Origin: Oscillospiraceae bacterium
GTDB lineage: Bacteria; Bacillota; Clostridia; Oscillospirales; Oscillospiraceae
Assembly (NCBI GenBank): GCA_029009035.1
Contig: JAQXJQ010000014.1
Location: 1 to 7,987, forward strand
Direction: 5' to 3'
DNA: 7,987 bases
The notes below the pieces were generated by a model, which saw nothing but the letters and a program-made list of their open reading frames with translations, had not been told where the DNA came from and did no database searches. Shown here piece after piece: positions 7,161-7,987 of the stretch. Numbering within the stretch: position 1 is the stretch's first letter; the number at the start of each line of letters is the position of its first letter. A program made the position numbers and the translations under genes.

Positions 7161-7193
7161 GAAACGCCCGGACCTGCACGGTTCGGGCGTTTC
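7161..7193. terminator. Intrinsic, possibly bidirectional, terminator after the ABC gene
   Basis: GAAACGCCCGGACC (7161-7174) pairs with GGTTCGGGCGTTTC (7180-7193) around loop TGCAC, with a single G-T wobble. It begins 36 bases after the ABC stop codon. The T-tract is short (TTTCTTC), so termination may be weaker than at 3975; the GAAA on the other side would allow some function in the reverse direction. Confidence 0.75.
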
Positions 7194-7200
7194 TTCACGC

Positions 7201-7271
7201 AAAAGTAGACTTTTCCAGTTCTTTCTGGTAAGCTTTGTATATCAACAAAGCGGAATTTGACGGCGCAGCCG
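7201..7271. repeat. Chain of four short hairpins
   Basis: Four stems follow one another almost without spacing: AAAAG/CTTTT (7201-7214), CCAG/CTGG (7215-7228), GCTTTGT/ACAAAGC (7232-7251) and CGGC/GCCG (7261-7271). Each is modest alone; the tight series suggests a folded element, possibly the flank of the five-hairpin element at 7276. An open frame on the minus strand covers this area, but it has no ribosome binding site and only reflects the repeat. Confidence 0.45.
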
Positions 7272-7275
7272 CCTT

Positions 7276-7394
7276 GCCTCTCCCTATGGGAGAGGTGGCA
7301 AAAATCTTCGATTTTTGACGGAGAGGGTACAAATTAACCCTCTCAGTCAGCGGCTCGTTCCTCGCACGCTGACTGCTCTCCCAAAGGGAGAGCC
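7276..7394. repeat. Five-hairpin palindromic element, copy 1
   Basis: Five consecutive stems fill 119 bases: CCTCTCCC/GGGAGAGG (7277-7284 with 7288-7295), CAAAAATC/GATTTTTG (7299-7306 with 7310-7317), GAGAGGGT/ACCCTCTC (7321-7328 with 7337-7344), AGTCAGCG/CGCTGACT (7345-7352 with 7367-7374), and GCTCTCCC/GGGAGAGC (7375-7382 with 7386-7393). The first and last hairpins are also inverted repeats of each other, so the ends can pair like the termini of a miniature mobile element. Another perfect stem, GACGGT/ACCGTC, follows at 7397-7412. Nothing in it codes. Bases 7413-7503 hold no other feature I can name. Confidence 0.75.
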
Positions 7395-7503
7395 AAGACG
7401 GTTCCAACCGTCAAATCCCGGTTTGTCGGCGCTAAACAGTTCGCAGCAATGAAAACGCACTTCTATCCCCCTGCCGGGCGTATCGGCCTTGCAGCGTACC
7501 AAA

Positions 7504-7639
7504 GCCTCCCTCTGATGAGGGAGGTGGCAAAACGGAAGGTTTTGACGGAGGGAGAGAACACGAGCGATGCAGCTGTCTTGCAAGTTTTCTCTCCCTCAGT
7601 CCCCGCTGCGCGGCGACAGCTCCCTCGTCAGAGGGAGCC
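7504..7639. repeat. Five-hairpin palindromic element, copy 2
   Basis: This repeats the plan of 7276-7394 with different bases in most stems: CCTCCCTC/GAGGGAGG (7505-7512 with 7517-7524), CAAAAC/GTTTTG (7528-7533 with 7539-7544), an 11-bp stem GAGGGAGAGAA with TTCTCTCCCTC (7548-7558 with 7587-7597), an interrupted GTC..GC stem at about 7599-7617, and GCTCCCTC/GAGGGAGC (7619-7626 with 7631-7638). The sequence GGTGGCAA after the first hairpin and TTTTGACGGAG before the third are shared with copy 1. Terminal hairpins are again inverted repeats of each other. It is non-coding. Confidence 0.75.
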
Positions 7640-7668
7640 TTTCCGTTGCCCAGCCTACCCACCACACG

Positions 7669-7853
7669 CCTCAAGTCAGGCGCGGTATCCTGGGGCGCTG
7701 GATGTGCTTGCCGCTGAGCTGTGCGGCAGCAGGTACGAAGCTACCGTTGTGTCCGGTTTCGGGCGCCGGTGATGGTTGCTGAAACCGAAGTGTGTCAAAC
7801 AGGTTTCTTAAGGGCGGCAGCCCTTATGCGACTCTTTGGTGACTTTCTGGTCG
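7669..7853 (+). repeat. Repeat C, inverted partner of repeat A, truncated by the IS
   Basis: This matches the minus strand of 23-206, with perfect identity over 7802-7853. It contains AAGGGC-GGCA-GCCCTT (7810-7825) and the left arm GGTGACTTTCTG (7838-7849) of the terminal hairpin. The right arm, present at 9-20 in repeat A, is missing: after GTCG (7850-7853) the match stops and the sequence of the insertion element begins within a few bases. The repeat therefore predates the insertion. Bases 7640-7668, between the five-hairpin element and this repeat, show nothing of note. Confidence 0.85.
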
Positions 7854-7891
7854 TGCGGATTTACAATGCAAGTGCAACAGGACATAAAAAG

Positions 7892-7967
7892 AGTGACTCA
7901 AAGAGTGAAAAGCCGTAAAATGGTAGTTGCGAGCAAACCATAAGGAGGCATCACTCAATGAGTCACT
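7892..7967 (+). promoter_or_regulatory. RNA stem occluding the transposase start codon
   Basis: AGTGACTCA (7892-7900) is perfectly complementary to TGAGTCACT (7959-7967), which includes two bases of the start codon. Just inside, GAGTGA (7903-7908) pairs with TCACTC (7951-7956), separated from the outer helix only by an AA/AA internal loop. The ribosome binding site AAGGAGG (7942-7948) lies in the enclosed loop, together with a small stem built on TGGT/ACCA (7921-7924 with 7937-7940). Transcripts beginning upstream would fold this way and translate poorly. Confidence 0.6.
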
Positions 7968-7987
7968 ACCAGCACCTTACCATAAAA
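7958..7987 (+). CDS. IS30-family transposase, N-terminal fragment (runs off the window)
   Basis: Only ten codons are present, reading MSHYQHLTIK, after AAGGAGG at 7942-7948 with a 9-base spacer. IS30-family transposases of Firmicutes commonly open with M-S-x-Y-x-H-L-T before a helix-turn-helix, so the identity is likely, though it rests on very little protein. The full enzyme would be a DDE transposase of about 300-350 residues that copies or moves the element through a circular intermediate. The catalytic domain is not in view, so intactness cannot be judged. Confidence 0.65.
   Translation, partial: MSHYQHLTIK

Larger units (their letters stand above)
7857..7987 (+). mobile_element. Left end of an IS30-family insertion sequence (partial)
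   Basis: The element is called from the start of an IS30-type transposase at 7958 and from the abrupt break in repeat C at about 7854-7857. The outer bases, including TTACAATGCAAGTGCAAC (7861-7878), are a plausible terminal inverted repeat, but the right end is outside the window, so neither the boundary nor a target duplication can be confirmed. A weak outward-to-inward promoter, TTACAA (7861-7866) with TAAAAA (7885-7890), may serve the transposase. Confidence 0.65.

Noticed and set aside
4045..7179. 1044-codon open frame antisense to the ABC gene
   Set aside because: It is extremely rich in His, Gly, Val and Asp, has no recognisable motif and mirrors the ABC gene codon by codon. Avoidance of TTA, CTA and TCA codons in the true gene leaves the reverse frame open. 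The ABC motifs on the plus strand are complete.
7201..7670. CRISPR array
   Set aside because: The repeated units are self-complementary hairpin elements of 119-136 bases with divergent sequence, not short identical direct repeats with regular spacers.
7449..7772. 107-codon open frame across the second five-hairpin element and repeat C
   Set aside because: It spans two unrelated repeats and has no credible ribosome binding site. In the part shared with repeat A, most codon differences are non-synonymous (about five of seven), so there is no sign of protein selection.

Overview
The window looks like chromosomal DNA from a moderately high-GC, low-copy-number-repeat-rich gut Firmicute of the Clostridia, most likely Oscillospiraceae/Ruminococcaceae. 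The clues are strong GGAGG-type ribosome binding sites, TTGACA/TATAAT-type promoters with 17-base spacers, a DUF6440-type small protein, a very large MacB-like fused ABC exporter, and intergenic spaces packed with hairpin repeats. The assignment is inference from style; there is no rRNA or marker gene to settle it. I see no tRNA, rRNA, CRISPR array or recognised riboswitch.

Layout. 1-372 is non-coding and holds two divergent hairpin-bearing repeats (A, minus orientation, 23-206, and B, plus orientation, 285-343). A promoter at 373-401 then drives a tight three-gene operon: an RluA-type pseudouridine synthase (440-1369), a 61-residue DUF6440-like protein overlapping it by 26 bases (1344-1529), and a rhomboid intramembrane serine protease (1548-2126). 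A consensus promoter at 2193-2221 follows, with a roughly 340-base hairpin-rich leader and then a 12-helix MFS transporter of the oxalate/formate-antiporter-like group (2571-3881), closed by a strong intrinsic terminator (3975-4008). A third promoter (4061-4089), preceded by a dyad that could be an operator, drives a 999-residue ABC exporter in which the ATPase and the FtsX/MacB-like permease are fused (4126-7125); a terminator lies at 7161-7193.

From 7194 to 7856 there is no credible gene. This space holds a chain of short hairpins (7201-7271), two divergent copies of a five-hairpin element (7276-7394 and 7504-7639), and repeat C (7669-7853), an inverted copy of repeat A with 52 bases of perfect identity. 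Repeat C is broken inside the loop of its terminal hairpin by the left end of an IS30-family insertion sequence, whose transposase begins at 7958 and runs off the window.

The three transcription units look functionally independent: RNA modification plus membrane proteolysis, solute transport, and export or envelope defence. The most interesting material is non-coding: the A/C inverted repeat pair bracketing all the genes, the covarying hairpin elements, the MFS leader, the IS30 insertion into a hairpin loop, and an RNA stem that would bury the transposase start codon in read-through transcripts.
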